Below are positions 33,060 to 45,685 of a stretch of DNA of 64,000 nucleotides, one piece after another. The notes below the pieces were generated by a model that was not told where the DNA came from, did no database searches, and saw nothing but the letters and a program-made list of their open reading frames with translations. The position numbers were made by a program, and so were the translations under genes. The stretch's first letter is position 1, and each line of letters begins with the position of its first letter. Origin of the DNA: Talpa occidentalis. Taxonomy: Eukaryota > Chordata > Mammalia > Eulipotyphla > Talpidae. The DNA is taken from NCBI RefSeq assembly GCF_014898055.3, contig NW_023601433.1, positions 17,904,141 to 17,968,140 on the forward strand. The letters are read 5' to 3'.

Positions 33060-33925
33060 CAGAGTCATAGAAACTCGATTTTGCCAAATCTAATGGGCAG
33101 TTCTCTATCCTCATGTCAGCAGCATTCTTTTTTTAATAAGTATTTATTTACTTTTGCATAAGAGAACTGGGGTACAGGCCAGAGGTGCAAGGTGGGGGTT
33201 GAGAGGATTCACCAGAGACAGAGTGGGGAGCAGAACAGGCAGTCTAACTGAAATACACTGCTGAGGGGAGCAGCGGGTGAGTCAGGAGAGATCTGCTGCC
33301 CCATGTGGGTCCTTCCCTGGCCAGCAGGGGGATTGCCCGCAGGGGATTCAGTCTCTGCTGCAGAGACTGAAGATAGCTTCATGTGCTGTGTTTAACCCCT
33401 TGCACCACCAGGGAAGCCCTCAGCAGCATTCTTATGCACTTGATCATCTTTCCTTAAATCCCTTTCTCTTATTTCTTCTATGACACCAGGCTCTTCTGGT
33501 CTTATTCCCACCTCATTTAGGCCTCGAAATGTGGAAATTTGTCGGTCCCCAACTCTATTTACTTCTATGACTCTGAATAGAACATGTCTGCTGATGATTC
33601 CATTTTTATCTTTGTTGGCCTCTTGTTGAGAGTCTTCAAATACTACCATTTTCGGTTGGCATCTCAACCTTAGCAAAGTTAAAATCACATATCAATTCTC
33701 AGCCCTTTCTCAAACTTACTACTTTTGTAGTCATTCATTTCTCAGTAAGTGAGACTATGTGTGTTCATCAAATAGACAATTTAGAACTCATATTATGTTC
33801 CCTTCTCCTCACCCCACAACACAATCCATCAACCTATTTTTTCTCTTTTAAAATACATTCCAGATCAAACACGAATTTAGTAATATCACTTCACATTCTG
33901 GTCCAAACCTCACTTTCTTATATAT
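33060..33925 (+). repeat. L2 LINE, reverse transcriptase region, split by SINEs
   Basis: Degraded L2 ORF2 signatures include CCAAATCTAATGGGCAGTTC, TCTATCCTCATGTCAGCAGC and CTTCTATGACACCAGGCTCT, followed by GGCATCTCAACCTTAGCAAA. The SINE at 33130-33420 splits it at the AGCAGCATTC codons, and another SINE follows at 33922. All frames are broken. Confidence 0.68.
33130..33420 (-). repeat. SINE inside L2
   Basis: Identical 13-bp flanks CAGCAGCATTCTT lie at 33117 and 33421. A small internal duplication (GGGGGATTGCCCGCAGGGGA) lengthens the head. Confidence 0.93.
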
Positions 33926-34192
33926 TTTTTTAAGATTTATTTATTTATGAACACAAGAACTGGGGTACAGGCCAGAAGTCGGAGGGCATGAGAAGATTCA
34001 CCAGAGACAGAGTGGGAAACAGCACAGGCAGACTCACTGAAACAAACTGCTGAGGGGAGCAGCGGGTGAGACAGGAGAGGTCTGCTGCGCCATGTGGGTC
34101 ACCTCCCTGGCCAGGGATCGAACTCGTGCTGCAGTGGCTGCAGGTAGCTTCATAGTGCTGGGTCTTAACACCTTGCGCCACCAGGGAGGCCC
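33922..34192 (-). repeat. SINE with target-site duplication
   Basis: Flanks CCAAACCTCACTTTC (33903) and CCAAACCTCATTTTC (34192) differ by one base. Confidence 0.93.
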
Positions 34193-34234
34193 CAAACCTC
34201 ATTTTCATCTCTCATCTGGACAGTTATGAAGGCT

Positions 34235-34580
34235 TGCTGTTTGTGACACTATGGATGGAACTGGAGGGGATAATGCAGAGTGAAATAAGACAGAGGGAGA
34301 AGGACAAATCCTGGGTGATCTCACTCACATGTGGAATACAGAGAAAAACACACAAACAAACAAAGGAACTTGCAAAATATAACCAAAATAAACCATAGAA
34401 GATGACTGCAAAGTTGAGGCTCGAGGAAGGGTAAAAAGAAAGGAAGAAGTGGCCAATGGTCTAGTGGACTCCGCATGCATAGCTAAGGATGGTGTGTTGA
34501 CATCCATCTGAGGAGGTGTGAACCTGTTCCCCTAAATCATAAACAGTGTTGTAAACCAAAGTTACCTCAATATAGAAAAA
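34235..34580 (+). repeat. L1 3' end
   Basis: ORF2 end and 3' UTR signatures: ACACTATGGATGGAACTGGA, GAGTGAAATAAGACAGAGGG, GATCTCACTCACATGTGGAA and the terminus TTGTAAACCAAAGTTACCTC. It is of a different, older type than the L1 at 8174. Confidence 0.82.
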
Positions 34581-35525
34581 AAGAAAACCCTTTACATTAA
34601 AGTGGAAATCAGTATTATAAAATTATTTGAGTTGAATGTTTACTTACAATATTTTCCTGTATGGGTTTTCTAATAATAAATTATGACTGTAAATTTTCCT
34701 CTGAATAAAAATTTGACTCAATTACAAAAATTTGACTGAGCTTGATACTGAATTCTCTAGGTTCAGTCTTCAGATGTCTTACAGATCTCATCCTCCAAAA
34801 CCTTGATCACAACCTCATAAAAGACCCTAAGTTAGAAAGTGCCAGTTGAGCTGTTCCCTAAATCCTGACCCACACAAATTGTGAGATTAAAAAATGTTTG
34901 TTATTTTAAGCTTCCAAGTTGGGGTATTTGTTGCACAACATTGGGTATCTAAAATAATTTAAAATAACATGTCACTTCAATATTATTTTGGAAGGAGGGA
35001 AAGAAAATGTGTGAGCTCTGTCTTCTTGAACCAGAAGTCCATTCTTCCTTTAACCTAAAATATTTGTTAGATAGTGCTCTAACTATCTAGACAAAACTTT
35101 TACATTCATAAAGAAAAGGATGAAAAAATAGATGTTTATAAATGGAAATGCTAATATTAAAATCACTCAGAACATTTAACCTCCTTGCAAATTTGTTTAT
35201 ATGCTAGGGTGAAAAATTGTTTGTATCAGAACAAATAAGCATCCAATACACAGACCTGAGTTAAACACCTAGGGGTAATGGCAGAGAAGATTGAGAGGAA
35301 CACGTTGCTTGGCAACCAAAGAAAAAGAAACAAAACAGCAGCTTCAGTTGGATACCACAGCCACCCTCTCATCCTGGATTCAGTTGTTGTGGTGAACAGT
35401 TGAGTGTTTAGGGGGATCCTCCCCCTCCCAACTACATGCATAGTCTCTTTATTTAGACCAAGTTTGTCTTATGCTTCATACTTTGAACTGGAACCATCAC
35501 TCAAATTCCTCTCCTTCAGATGTTC
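34581..35525. other. AT-rich intergenic sequence
   Basis: No gene or confident repeat was recognised. Confidence 0.4.
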
Positions 35526-35539
35526 TAAAACTATTTATG

Positions 35540-35820
35540 CGTGTATGTATGTGTGTATGTATGTATGTATGTATTTACAGAAGAACTGGGGTGTAGGCCA
35601 GCGGTGCAGGGGGTGAGAGGATTCATCAGAGGCAGAGTGGAGAACAGAACAGGCAGATTGACCGAAACACACTGCTGAGGGGAGCAGCAGGTGAGTCAGG
35701 AGAGGTCTACTGCGCCATGTGGGTTTTTTAGCTCCCTGGCCGGAGATGGAACTTAGTCCACAGCCAGTGGTGCGAGCATGATAGCACTGAGATTTAACCC
35801 CCAGGCCACCAGGGAGGCCC
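35540..35820 (-). repeat. SINE with (TGTA)n expanded tail
   Basis: The reverse A-rich tail has become a GTATGTATGTGTGTATGTAT tetranucleotide tract at about 35541-35575. Flanks CTAAAACTATTTA and CCTATAACTTTTA may be a decayed duplication. Confidence 0.88.
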
Positions 35821-36394
35821 CCTATAACTTTTATTAATCAATTTTTCCTTCTTTTTGCACTTGTACCTTGATGCCCAGCACCCTAGTCCTCAGTCACTCT
35901 CATCTCCTGCCCCCGAACACACACAAATACTTCTCTCATATCAAATTTTAATTATACATTATCTGAGTTTGTATATTTAGGGGGGAATCTTGGCTTTTCC
36001 TTTATTTCTAGATAGACTTTAAAAAGCTAGCTACTTTCTATGTATCTCTTTAAAATGTGTCTACATAGGTCTCTTTTCAAATGGAAAGTTATTTTGAAAA
36101 TGCTTTAAAAAGTTACGTTCTAAGAAAGGAGATAAAAATAATTTGCTATAGCCAAATTTTTACCAGACTATAGACATATTTTTCCTGTGTCATTATAGTT
36201 TCACAAGTACATAATGTTACATAATGGAACATCACAAAACTGCATATAACCTTTTCCTGTGACTTCTGAGTGACAGATTTACTCCAGCTGAAAACTTATG
36301 ATGTGTGCCAAACAGGGCCACATAATTGCAGAACTCGAGAATTAGAACAGTACGTTCCAGAATACTGGAATTTTAACATATTGAGCAAAATAGA
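35821..36394. other. Intergenic sequence
   Basis: No gene or confident repeat was recognised. Confidence 0.4.
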
Positions 36395-36640
36395 GTTCTC
36401 ACTCTGCCAGGAGCATTGCCTTTGTAGCCAGACACAAAGGGGTTCAAATCCTGGGGACATGTATCAGCTGTTGGACAACATTTGACATGTGATCTAGTCA
36501 CTCTGTGGCCCAGTGTCCTCCTCTGTAAACCAATGATAAAATATGCCTGGCAAAGTTGTTGGAGGCTTAAATGTGATAACATATTGTAAAACATGTGCTA
36601 CAATTTAAGTGTTCAATAAATATTGATTTTATATATACAC
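36395..36640 (+). repeat. MIR SINE
   Basis: It shows AGGGGTTCAAATCCTGGGGA, a CAGTGTCCTCCTCTGTAAAC stretch, GAGGCTTAAATGTGATAACA and the 3' terminus GTGTTCAATAAATATTGATT. Nearly the whole MIR is covered. Confidence 0.85.
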
Positions 36641-37655
36641 ATGCATGAAATGTTATGATAACTAATAATTTCTAACAGGTTTATTTTCTAAATTACTATC
36701 TAGGTTATAAAATATATATAAGCTATGAACTGTACATAGTAACTTTAAAACTCCCATGCTTCAAAACATTTTAAGTGATATCTTTTCAATTTTAATTTTA
36801 ATTTCATGAATCACCTAAGTGGAGTAATGATGGACTATGGCTGAGAATGGGAAATAGATATACTGTGCCAAGATAAGTCACTTGTAATTTCTCAATCACA
36901 CACACACACACGCATACACGACAAAATGTCAACTCATGTGTCTCAAATATTACCTAAGTTGCTTAAAACATGGTGCTAATAAAACTAAGATTTGCAGGTC
37001 ACTTAATTTCTATAAAAATAAAAACTCCCCAATGTCTTCTGGTGGTTGGAAAGGGAATTTAAGGAAAAGACTGATGGAGTAACTCGAACCAGCTCCACAG
37101 CTGAATAAACGAGGCAAAAGCCAATTCAGTTAACAGGGAGTTAGTAGTCACGTTCCTTTACATAGAGCAGACTGTATAATTTCTAAATGTGTAAAACCTG
37201 GAATTAGTGCCTGTGACCTCAGTAATAGTAAGTGGTGAAATGTGGCAATAAAAACTTCTAATTTTCTATGCTAAGGTGATATTTAAGAAAACTACAAATT
37301 GAAAATTAGTTTTTAACATCATCTTTAGCTTGTATTATCATTCTCATTGCAAGGTGATTTGCTAAAATATCTGTCAGCGAGACCAAATAATTTGGGTTAA
37401 ATATTGCACTATAGTATTGAGTATGCAGTTTCTTGCTGTACAGTTCATGCCATGATTTTTAGAGTTAAGTAAAATTGTTTCTTAAGACTTTCCCTTATCT
37501 TTTACATTGGTAACCTGTCCTTTTAGCTATGTGAGCTCTAGAGCTGGGTTCTCAGTGACATTAGTGGAGAGAGGACAAGAAGAAGAAAGTCAGCTGAAGG
37601 CAGGGGCCCACTCAGTGAAGAGTCACTGCGGTGGTGAGTGGGAGAAATGAACTCT
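36641..37655. other. AT-rich intergenic sequence
   Basis: A short (CA)n lies near 36898-36912. Nothing else was recognised. Confidence 0.4.
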
Positions 37656-37659
37656 GATG

Positions 37660-38515
37660 ATGTTTCTCTCCATTCATTCTTCAAATATTTGTTGAGCACC
37701 TACTATGTCCTACATCCTGAGCTAGGGAACAACCTTGATGTGACTCTGCCCTCATTGAGTTTATATTCTAGTGCAGAAGAAGGTAACGAACAAGTTAAAA
37801 AAAATACATTATTTCACATTGGCTAAGAACAGCAAAATTAATAGAGTGCTGTTGTGTTGGAGAATAACAAAGAAATCAACTTCAGACAAGAAAAAAAGGC
37901 ATTTCTGAGGAAGTGTCCTCTTAAACTGAGATCTAAAGAAAAGAAGAACTCAGTCATTTGAAGAGGGTAGGGAAGTTCAATCCAGAGAATAGAACATTTT
38001 CTGTGATGGTTCTCAGGTAGGGGAGGAGGAGCTTGCCATATTAGTGTTGGGATATACAATGTTGGTGCAGGTGAAATGTAATAAGCTGAAGAGTTCGAGA
38101 AGGATTAGGAAAATAAAAAGGGTCTGGATTGTGCAGTGAGAAATAGGAATTTTATGTAAGGAGTAATGAAGTTATTGAGTTAAGCAGGGAAGTAATGATC
38201 TGACTGAAATTCTTACATGTTCACTGTGGTTGAAAAAATTTGGAGGCAGGTAAGAGTGGAAGCAGACAGATCAAATAAGTAGCTATTGCAATAGTTAGGG
38301 ACAAAAGTGACAATTTGAAGTAGGATGATGGCATTGGAGAGAGATCAATCAACAGTTTTGATGGGTTGAATGTGAGAACGAGAAGAGGGAGGAATCAGTT
38401 TATTCCAAGGTTTTTGACATGACATGATGATGCAGTTGGAGGTGCCATTTGCTAGGCTGGGAGAAGAGCAGGTTTGGGATAGAAAAAAAAGAGTTCCATT
38501 TTGGAAATGGTGAAG
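37660..38515 (-). repeat. Long L2 LINE segment
   Basis: The reverse L2 3' end is clear (CATTCATTCTTCAAATATTT, TGAGCACCTACTATGTCCTA, TCATTGAGTTTATATTCTAG). It continues in order through TTAAGCAGGGAAGTAATGAT, GCTATTGCAATAGTTAGGGA, TTCCAAGGTTTTTGACATGA and GAGAAGAGCAGGTTTGGGAT. With about 850 bp in register, it is one of the longest ancient repeats here. Confidence 0.8.
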
Positions 38516-38756
38516 AACCCATACCTACAGCTGACTTTGCGAGATCCCCTGCTGGGTCTGTATGTTTTGTTCATATGTATTCCTTTTATCCAAGAGTCTG
38601 GGGCTTGTCAGCCCCTACAACTATATTGCTGCTTGAATCTTGCATTGAGTAGAGATTCTTCCCCCACCACCTCCAGTTTCTTTATTTCCTTATTCCAACT
38701 ACATCCATTCTTTGACCTCTTTTGAAATACTGATACTATCTAAATTAATCAATATA

Positions 38757-39028
38757 TCAGGGTCTCTCCTGGTGGCGCGGGCAGTTGAGCGCAGCACTGT
38801 GAAGCTGTCCACACCCTCTGCAGCACGGGTTCGATCCCGGCAGCCAGCAAGGGTCCCACATGGCGTGGCAGACCTCTCCTGTCTCTCCCGCTGCTCCTCT
38901 CAGCAGTGTATTTCTTCAGTCTGCCTGTTGTGTTCCCAGCTCTGTCTCTGGTGAATCCTGTCACCCTCCTGCACATCTGGTCAGTACCTGGGTTCTTGTA
39001 TAAACAAATAAATAAATCTTTTAAAAAA
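38757..39028 (+). repeat. SINE with target-site duplication
   Basis: AATCAATATA flanks both ends (38747-38756 and 39029-39038). The head carries the GCAGTTGAGCGCAGC variant. Confidence 0.92.
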
Positions 39029-39239
39029 AATCAATATAACAAAAGTTATCCCAATAAAGTAGAGGTGAGAAGAGGGAGCAGGTAAGTAGATGGGGCAGAT
39101 TTGGCTATAGATTGTTAAGAGGCTTAATAGCAGTCAAGGGCATTTTGCAAAAAAACAAAAAAAACAAAAAAAAACAGAAAAAGGCAGTATCTTTCTAATA
39201 CATTTTAATGTGTAGTATTCTAGGTATAAAATGTGTGAC

Positions 39240-39640
39240 AATATATTGTAGTGGTTAAAGCAATGTGGCGTTATAAAAGCTACAATGATTAAAACAGTCT
39301 GGCAATTAGAAATAGAAATAGTAATGGAAAAGAACTGAGAGGCCAGTTTATAAAAAATTTAGTGTATAATAAAAGTGTTCCAAATCAGTGCTACATCATA
39401 TTTAGACAAATGAAAAGTCATTAAACAAAACTGGATTTATACTTCATTCTTTGTACCAGCATTAAGTTCCAACTATGAAGAGAATTTAAAACCTAAAAAT
39501 ACAGCTACTAGGTGTTACGAGAAAACTTGGCTTGATATAGTTATAATTTTGGACATCTTTCTAACGTAGCATGAAAGCACATAAGTTTTCTTCTCTTAGG
39601 TAGAAAAACAAGATCAGAAATATGGGTTTCTTTATTTGAA
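39240..39640 (+). repeat. Old L1 ORF2 fragment
   Basis: L1-like phrases TTATAAAAGCTACAATGATT, AAAACAGTCTGGCAATTAGA and AACAAGATCAGAAATATGG appear in ORF2 order. It is strongly decayed. Confidence 0.55.
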
Positions 39641-41327
39641 GAAGAAATCAACTTTTAATCAAAAGAGTACCTGAGAGTTAAGGAAAAGTCTCAAGTCTCA
39701 AGAAAAATAAGTTTTCTTTTCTCTGAACTGACTGTGAGCAAGTTTCTAACACTCAGGGAGAAAAAGCTAAGAATTCTTTCAGGGCTTCTAAAGTTATAAG
39801 TGTTATGCTGTCATGGTTAACTCTTCCCTATTGGAGAAAAAAGAGAATACTTAGATTAATACTCAGTTTGGAGAGAGTCAGAGATTCAGAATTTTAAAAC
39901 TATAAAATTGACCTTCAAGAATAATTACTCTGTACTTTGATATTCTGAATTTGATATGAACTTAATCCATTTGACTTTGATTTGAATTTGAATGTTGAAT
40001 CTGTTTATTGGATATAGGTAAAAATCTGACAGATTCAATTTTACTTAATTTTATTCAAATTTGAAAAATTCACAGTTGAGTCTAACAGAGCCGAGGTTTT
40101 TATTAACCAGGCATCAAGACTCTATTAATGAGGCACTAGAAACTTGAGTCACATAAGAAAAGCATTCATGGTTCTCAGGACAGAACAACACTGTACATGA
40201 AGACAAAAACATCTTTGCTGATTGGATACAGAGACTGTATCATGCAGAATTGACAGCATCAATTTCAACAACTGAAGGATACAAAAACATTTTCTTGTTC
40301 ACCAGGGCGGGGCACTGAGGGAACCCCAAGTCAAATGCTACTCATTTCCTCTTATCTCATGAGGAGTTTTTATCTGAGCTAGTTTTCTGTCCATGGAACT
40401 CCTCCAATCACCTCTATTCTGGGTAATACAATTGTTGCACACATCAAACTAATGTCAGAGCACAATGGCTGCCAGTGTCTTGAGCTCAAGGCTCTGGTTT
40501 GGAAATTAAAATTTCACTTGGGTCTTGACTTGAAAAATGAAGTTCTAAACGTGTCCCTAAATGGTCTGAGCATGATTCAACCCTGTTGATAAAAATAGAA
40601 ACCTCACTGGAACATGGGGAGAGGGATTAAACAGCTTCTGTGAGATAATTAAATAAACAAATCAGAACTCCAAGAAAGTTGTAAATCTGGATCTTTCAAA
40701 ATCATGAAATGTAAATGCCCCATTTTCATCTCCTTGATTCAACTCTTCCTGTTGGTTCATGGATGGGTGATTATTTGCCAAATTACTACTGTGTTTTGTC
40801 AGTCTTTCTAATTATGGTCAAATAAGAAAGACAAATGCTTCTTTTTTTTTTTCAAACTGCAACTACCTTTCATTTTTTGCTGATGACAGGCAAATGAAAT
40901 TGAAATAAGCCAGGTGGCATTTGAAATATTTGTGTTTTTCATCTCTCTTTGGGAAGCAGCTTTTCCCAATTTAGTTAAAACTTTTTTTTTTTTTTTTTTT
41001 TTTTTACCTTTTTGGCAAGTTGAAATCAAAACCTAGGAGGCCCTGTGTTTCTGCCCTGCTCCTAGTTTGGCTCTGCTGTATGATGAGCTATTTTTACTCC
41101 CGGCTTGGAGCCATCTGGTTTCTCTGCAAGGTTCCGGTTGGTATTTTTCTGTGCAACTGGTCACATGTGCTCTTTTCCCAAGTCAAGGCTGGTGACCTGG
41201 GGAGGAATGTGTGTGCAGATTCTCCAGGCATCTCCAACTTCGCCATGTCCTTCTACCTGCGTAGCTACTCTTGATCCCAGGGCTGAGGGTGGGATTAGTG
41301 GCCTCAAGCACTTTAGCTCCCTCTTGC
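39641..41327. other. Intergenic, with 24-T run
   Basis: A 24-T homopolymer at 40982-41005 could be the poly(A) end of an unrecognised minus-strand retrocopy to its right. An 84-codon ORF at 41020 has no domain. No gene is supported. Confidence 0.4.
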
Positions 41328-41470
41328 ATTTTCTTTTATTTTATATATATTTTTACATCATTTTTCATTTTTGCACAATGTATGCATTTTCATCTCGGTT
41401 ATATTCCCCATACAATTCCCACCCCCTTATTTTGACCCTAAACCCTCCTTCCCTCCCTACCCCCGCAAGG
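41328..41470 (-). repeat. L1 3' UTR, extremely truncated copy
   Basis: It is the reverse complement of the 3' UTR of the L1 at 8174 (about 14135-14235), sharing CATACAATTCCCACCCCCTT and TTTTTGCACAATGTATGCAT. Only the last 140 bp or so was inserted. Confidence 0.85.
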
Positions 41471-42420
41471 GATTCAAGAGAAGCAGCACACAGATGGAGC
41501 CTAGGAGCCTAGGTGTGGGGGCTTATAAACCCTCTGGTAGATCAACTGGCTCTCACCTTGGGAGCAGCGTGACAGGTGAATGTAAACAAACTGAGCGCCT
41601 GTCACGTACAGACATGCTGAAGACTGGCATTTAGAAAAATGCCTTTACAAGGCAAACTCAGGGAAAAGAAGTGATCTTCTAGCTCTGCTCTGTTAGCCTT
41701 GGGCAGGGCTCACTTCCCTCCTCTTGGCCCACCCAGCATGCCAGGAAAGCCCTTCAAGTGATCTGGACCCTTTGTTTTTTTATTTTCTTTTCAAAATTGA
41801 AACTGAAGTGTTGGCTATCACCATTTGAAGATGTTTCTTAACCTTATCATCACCTATGAATTTAATTAATATTCATATTAACGGGAGGATATACATGTCT
41901 CGCACCTGCTACTTCTCACCTTGATATATGTGGGTAGGGAAGAACTGCTTTCATTCTGAGCATCCCTTCTCTGAGTGATGCATAGGGCTTGTTGTTTTCT
42001 GTCACACCAGTTTATGAACCATGAGTCTTTTGATGACAGCGCTAACTGGAAATGCAGAAAAATCTCAATAGTTTATATGGGGTTATACAAATAAAAAGAT
42101 TTTCATAGACTCAAGAATGTTTCTCTGCATTATCATATCCTCCCAAGTCTTTGGTGTCCAGCCCCAGAGCGGGTAATCCCATGTGGAAAGCAGTGTTTGT
42201 TTGTGCTTTGGAGACTTACAGGAATAGGTACAGTGTGTCTTTTATAATTGCCTTCACTACTGTGTACCAGAGTTTTCCCTTTAAGGATTCCCTTAAGACT
42301 GGTATCATTCTAATCTTTTTGGTATTTTCTATTGTTAATGCTTCTGCCATTTATTATGATTACTACTCTCAACAACTAACTACTGTTACTGACCCCCAAT
42401 GAACTGTCATAAGCCATGTG
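41471..42420. other. Intergenic sequence
   Basis: No gene or confident repeat was recognised. Confidence 0.4.
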
Positions 42421-42600
42421 CTGTGTGGTGGTGAGTGATGTAGGCTTTGGAGCCCTACTAGGATTTAGATCTCAGTTCCATCACTTTTTAGCCTTGGACA
42501 AGTTACTTAACCTCTCTTTGGCTCAGGTTTCTGATCTGTAAAAAACAGAGTGATGATAATTATTTCTGTATTGGGTTATACTGAGAATTAACTTACCCTG
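42421..42600 (+). repeat. MIR SINE
   Basis: It shows TTAGATCTCAGTTCCATCAC, GCCTTGGACAAGTTACTTAA, CCTCTCTTTGGCTCAGGTTT and CTGATCTGTAAAAAACAGAG. Confidence 0.85.
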
Positions 42601-42929
42601 GAGTTCTACAAGCCAGTAGATGGAATTCTGGATCCTGTAAACTGTAATAGGAAAATTATTACATCTAAGTTCATCAGTTTTTCAAACTTAAACCTGTCAC
42701 TGTGTCTGCAGCTGTCAGTCAGCCATGTGATCACAAATCTATAAACAACTGGATTTCTAAGAGTATTGTGTGGCCAGCAATTTGATTTTTGATATTTTCA
42801 ATGGATGATGAGTTCATCATGCAGAGCCCCATCATAATTCACAGAAAATTCTAGTAGAAATTGAAGGAAAGAGGTGGTGGCAAAGAGAGGTAAGATTCAC
42901 AAGAACTTGATGTCATGGAGATGTGTGAT

Positions 42930-42930
<1 letters not shown>

Positions 42931-43000
<70 letters not shown>
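42931..43000 (+). repeat. (GA)n microsatellite
   Basis: About 70 bp of nearly pure GA repeat. The + strand is all purine. Confidence 0.97.
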
Positions 43001-43126
43001 ATATATGAGACTTGGAGACGGACTCTGCCATATTTATAGCAAATGAATGTTAGAGATGGAGAGAGAGGATATTCAAAATTTTGTTGTGCAAACTTTCTTA
43101 CCTTCCTCTCCATTCTTGAGTCTTTT

Positions 43127-43402
43127 TTCTCTTTTTCTTAAAGATTTATTTATTTTTATACAAGAATTGGGGTACAGGCCAGAGATGTGGGGGTGAGAGG
43201 ATTCACCAGAGACAGAGCAGGGAACAGAACAGGCAGACAGACAAACCGAAGTATACTGCTGAGGGGAGCAGCGGGAGAGGCAGGAGAGGTATGTCCCACT
43301 GCGTGTGTTTCTCCCTGGCCAGCCAGGAACTGAACTCGTGTTGCAGTGGCTGCAGATTGCCCCATAGATTGCATCTTAACCGCTGCACCACCAGGGAGGC
43401 CC
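43127..43402 (-). repeat. SINE with target-site duplication
   Basis: Flanks TCCATTCTTGAGTCTTTT (43109) and TCCATCCTTGAGTCTTTT (43403) differ by one base. Confidence 0.93.
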
Positions 43403-43420
43403 TCCATCCTTGAGTCTTTT

Positions 43421-43808
43421 AGAGAAATAATAAAAAGTGTAATTTCCTGAGTCTGTGACCTAATCATTATTTTAAGAGTACTTCTTCAGGAGAGGGACTG
43501 CAAGATGTTCCAGCTTTCATAAATGGGTTATAATATCCCACCTACTTCTATCAACACAAAGTCTCTACCAGTGTTCTCTCTCCTACCCTGACTTCTCCTC
43601 TCTGGGGAGTTTGCCTGGAATACAGGGCTCCTATTCAAGATAGAATATCAGAATTCCCCTTCACTCTCAGATGCATTTTGCAATGATTCATCATGTGGTT
43701 CAGAAGAGGCACAAAATACAACCAGTGTCTCTTCAACTTTCTCGTTAAGGCCCATTTTCATCTTCTGTATCTGCAGAGCTTTGTGAACCTGTTACAAAAA
43801 TTATTTTT
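43421..43808. other. Intergenic sequence
   Basis: No gene or confident repeat was recognised. Confidence 0.4.
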
Positions 43809-44066
43809 TTTTTTTTTAAGATTTATTTATTTATGCATAGAAGAACTGGGGTGTAGGCTAGAGGTGCGGGTGGTGGTGGTGAAAGGATTCTCCAGAGACA
43901 AAATGGGTTGCAGAACAGGCAGATCTACTGAAATACACTGCTGAGGGGAGCAGCAGGTAAAGAGAGCTCTGCTGGGCTATGTGGGTTAACTCCCTGGTTG
44001 GGGATCGAACTCAGGCTGAAGTAGTGATAGTGCTGAGACTTAACCCCTATGCCACCAGGGAGGCCC
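43809..44066 (-). repeat. SINE
   Basis: A complete copy with a long T run at its 3' end. The head contains an internal loss next to GGGGATCGAACTCAGGCTG. The flanking duplication is weak. Confidence 0.9.
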
Positions 44067-44179
44067 CAAGTCACCAAAACTAATAATGACTTGCAGACAC
44101 AGTTCAGTCTAAAAAATTTTAGAAAATACAATAAAGAAAACTTAATCTGAGTAGTTTAGAGTAATAGGGTGTTGATTTT

Positions 44180-44360
44180 GATGTGAGGTGGATATCTTTG
44201 ATTCCCAGTTCTGCCAACTATTATTGCCCACATTTGGGCAATTAACATAATTATTCTAACCTCATTTGTAAAATAGGGACAATAACACATATCTCATGGC
44301 ATTGATAGTGAAGACTGAATGACTTAATCGAGGCAAGATACTTAAAAGGTGTTCACTATC
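44180..44360 (+). repeat. MIR SINE
   Basis: It shows TTCCCAGTTCTGCCAACTAT, TAACCTCATTTGTAAAATAG and GGACAATAACACATATCTCA. Confidence 0.75.
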
Positions 44361-44450
44361 AAGTTAACATTGAACAATTTGAATGTTTGAAGCAGTAACC
44401 CAAAAAGTTCTTTCTCATCAAGTGTCCATTTTCATATATACAATTAACTG

Positions 44451-44720
44451 TTTTTTTTAAAAAGATTTATTTATTTATGCATACAAGAACTGGGGTACAG
44501 GCCAGAGGTGTTGGGGGTGAGAGGATTCACCAGAGAGAGTGGGGAGCAGAACCAGGCAAATTGACTGAAACACACTGCTGAAGGGAGCAGCGGGCGGGAC
44601 AGGAGAGGTCTGCTGTGCCATGTGGGTTGTTTCCCCGCCAGCCAGGGATCAAACTTGTACCGCATTGGCTGCCAGTAGCTTAATAACGCTGTCTTTAACC
44701 CCTGCGCCACCAATGAGGCC
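44451..44720 (-). repeat. SINE with target-site duplication
   Basis: Flanks ATATATACAATTAACT (44435) and ATATATAATTAACT (44721) differ by a 2-base indel. Confidence 0.9.
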
Positions 44721-44734
44721 ATATATAATTAACT

Positions 44735-45670
44735 TTTTCCTGGTTTTCCAGAAGGGTCTATTCAAAAGATATGTCCTGGTCTTTATCTTTTGTAGGATGG
44801 AAAATTGCTTACATATTCAAAATGTCAACTATTCTTTCTGGTTTCTACCAGCAACTTTAAGGTTTTAAACTTCCCATACCTAGAGCATCCCCTCTCCCCC
44901 GTGGGGAGGAGCCTTCCCCACACACAACAACTGAGGCAGATGAGCCCTGAGGGGGCCAGGGCAGGCCCCTCCTCCCTGCAGGCTTAACTGTGTCTTCCCC
45001 TGGGTTACTCTTGGTTCCAGTGAAGAGGAGAACTCCAATCACAGGCCATTCCAGGGTCCTCCTCTGCAAAAAAATCATGAAAAAAACAACGAACAAAAAC
45101 CAAATAAAGCCAAACCAAATAAAATTGAAAGTGGAGAAATATGTAATTTGAAATATAAATTAATAATTATTTTAAATCAGTAAAAAAAAATGAGTTCCAT
45201 ATCATTCATTTGGTGAAAGAACAATTTGGAACTCACGCTAAATAATTAAGAACATATGAGGTAAAATGAGTAGGAAAGTTTGTGAAATGATGTCACTATG
45301 ACCCCCCCTCATTATCCATAAGTAACTGGTAACTTCCCAAGCACTTTATTTTTAAGTGGTCTTATGATAAAGGTCCTCTTTCTCACTAGTATTATAAAAT
45401 TTTTTCAATTATTTTACTTTGAAATAATCTTTTATTTCTTCTACCAGATTAATTTTCCTGAAAAGCACCACTTTCTTTACAAGGTGAATTTATGTCCTCA
45501 ATTTATTTTACTGCAGTCAAACTTAACTCATAATCCAGTTAAGACCGTCAATCTCCACCTAGGAGGTAAATAAAGCAAGCAAATATTTTTTAAGCAAATA
45601 GGACTTTGAGATGGAATTCTAAAGTCTCCTCATATTGTATTTAGAAATTGATTATTTAAGAAATAGAAAT
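44735..45670. other. Intergenic sequence
   Basis: A GC-richer patch at 44885-45065 (CTCTCCCCCGTGGGGAGGAG) is too short to be a promoter island. No gene is supported. Confidence 0.4.
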
Positions 45671-45685
45671 CCTTAATTACTTCTT

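Noticed and set aside
40982..41330. Processed pseudogene to the right of the 24-T run.
   Set aside because: No protein similarity was found in the minus strand, and no flanking duplication was seen, so only the T run is reported.
42931..43000. The (GA)n tract as a CRISPR-like or satellite array.
   Set aside because: It is a simple dinucleotide microsatellite with no spacers.
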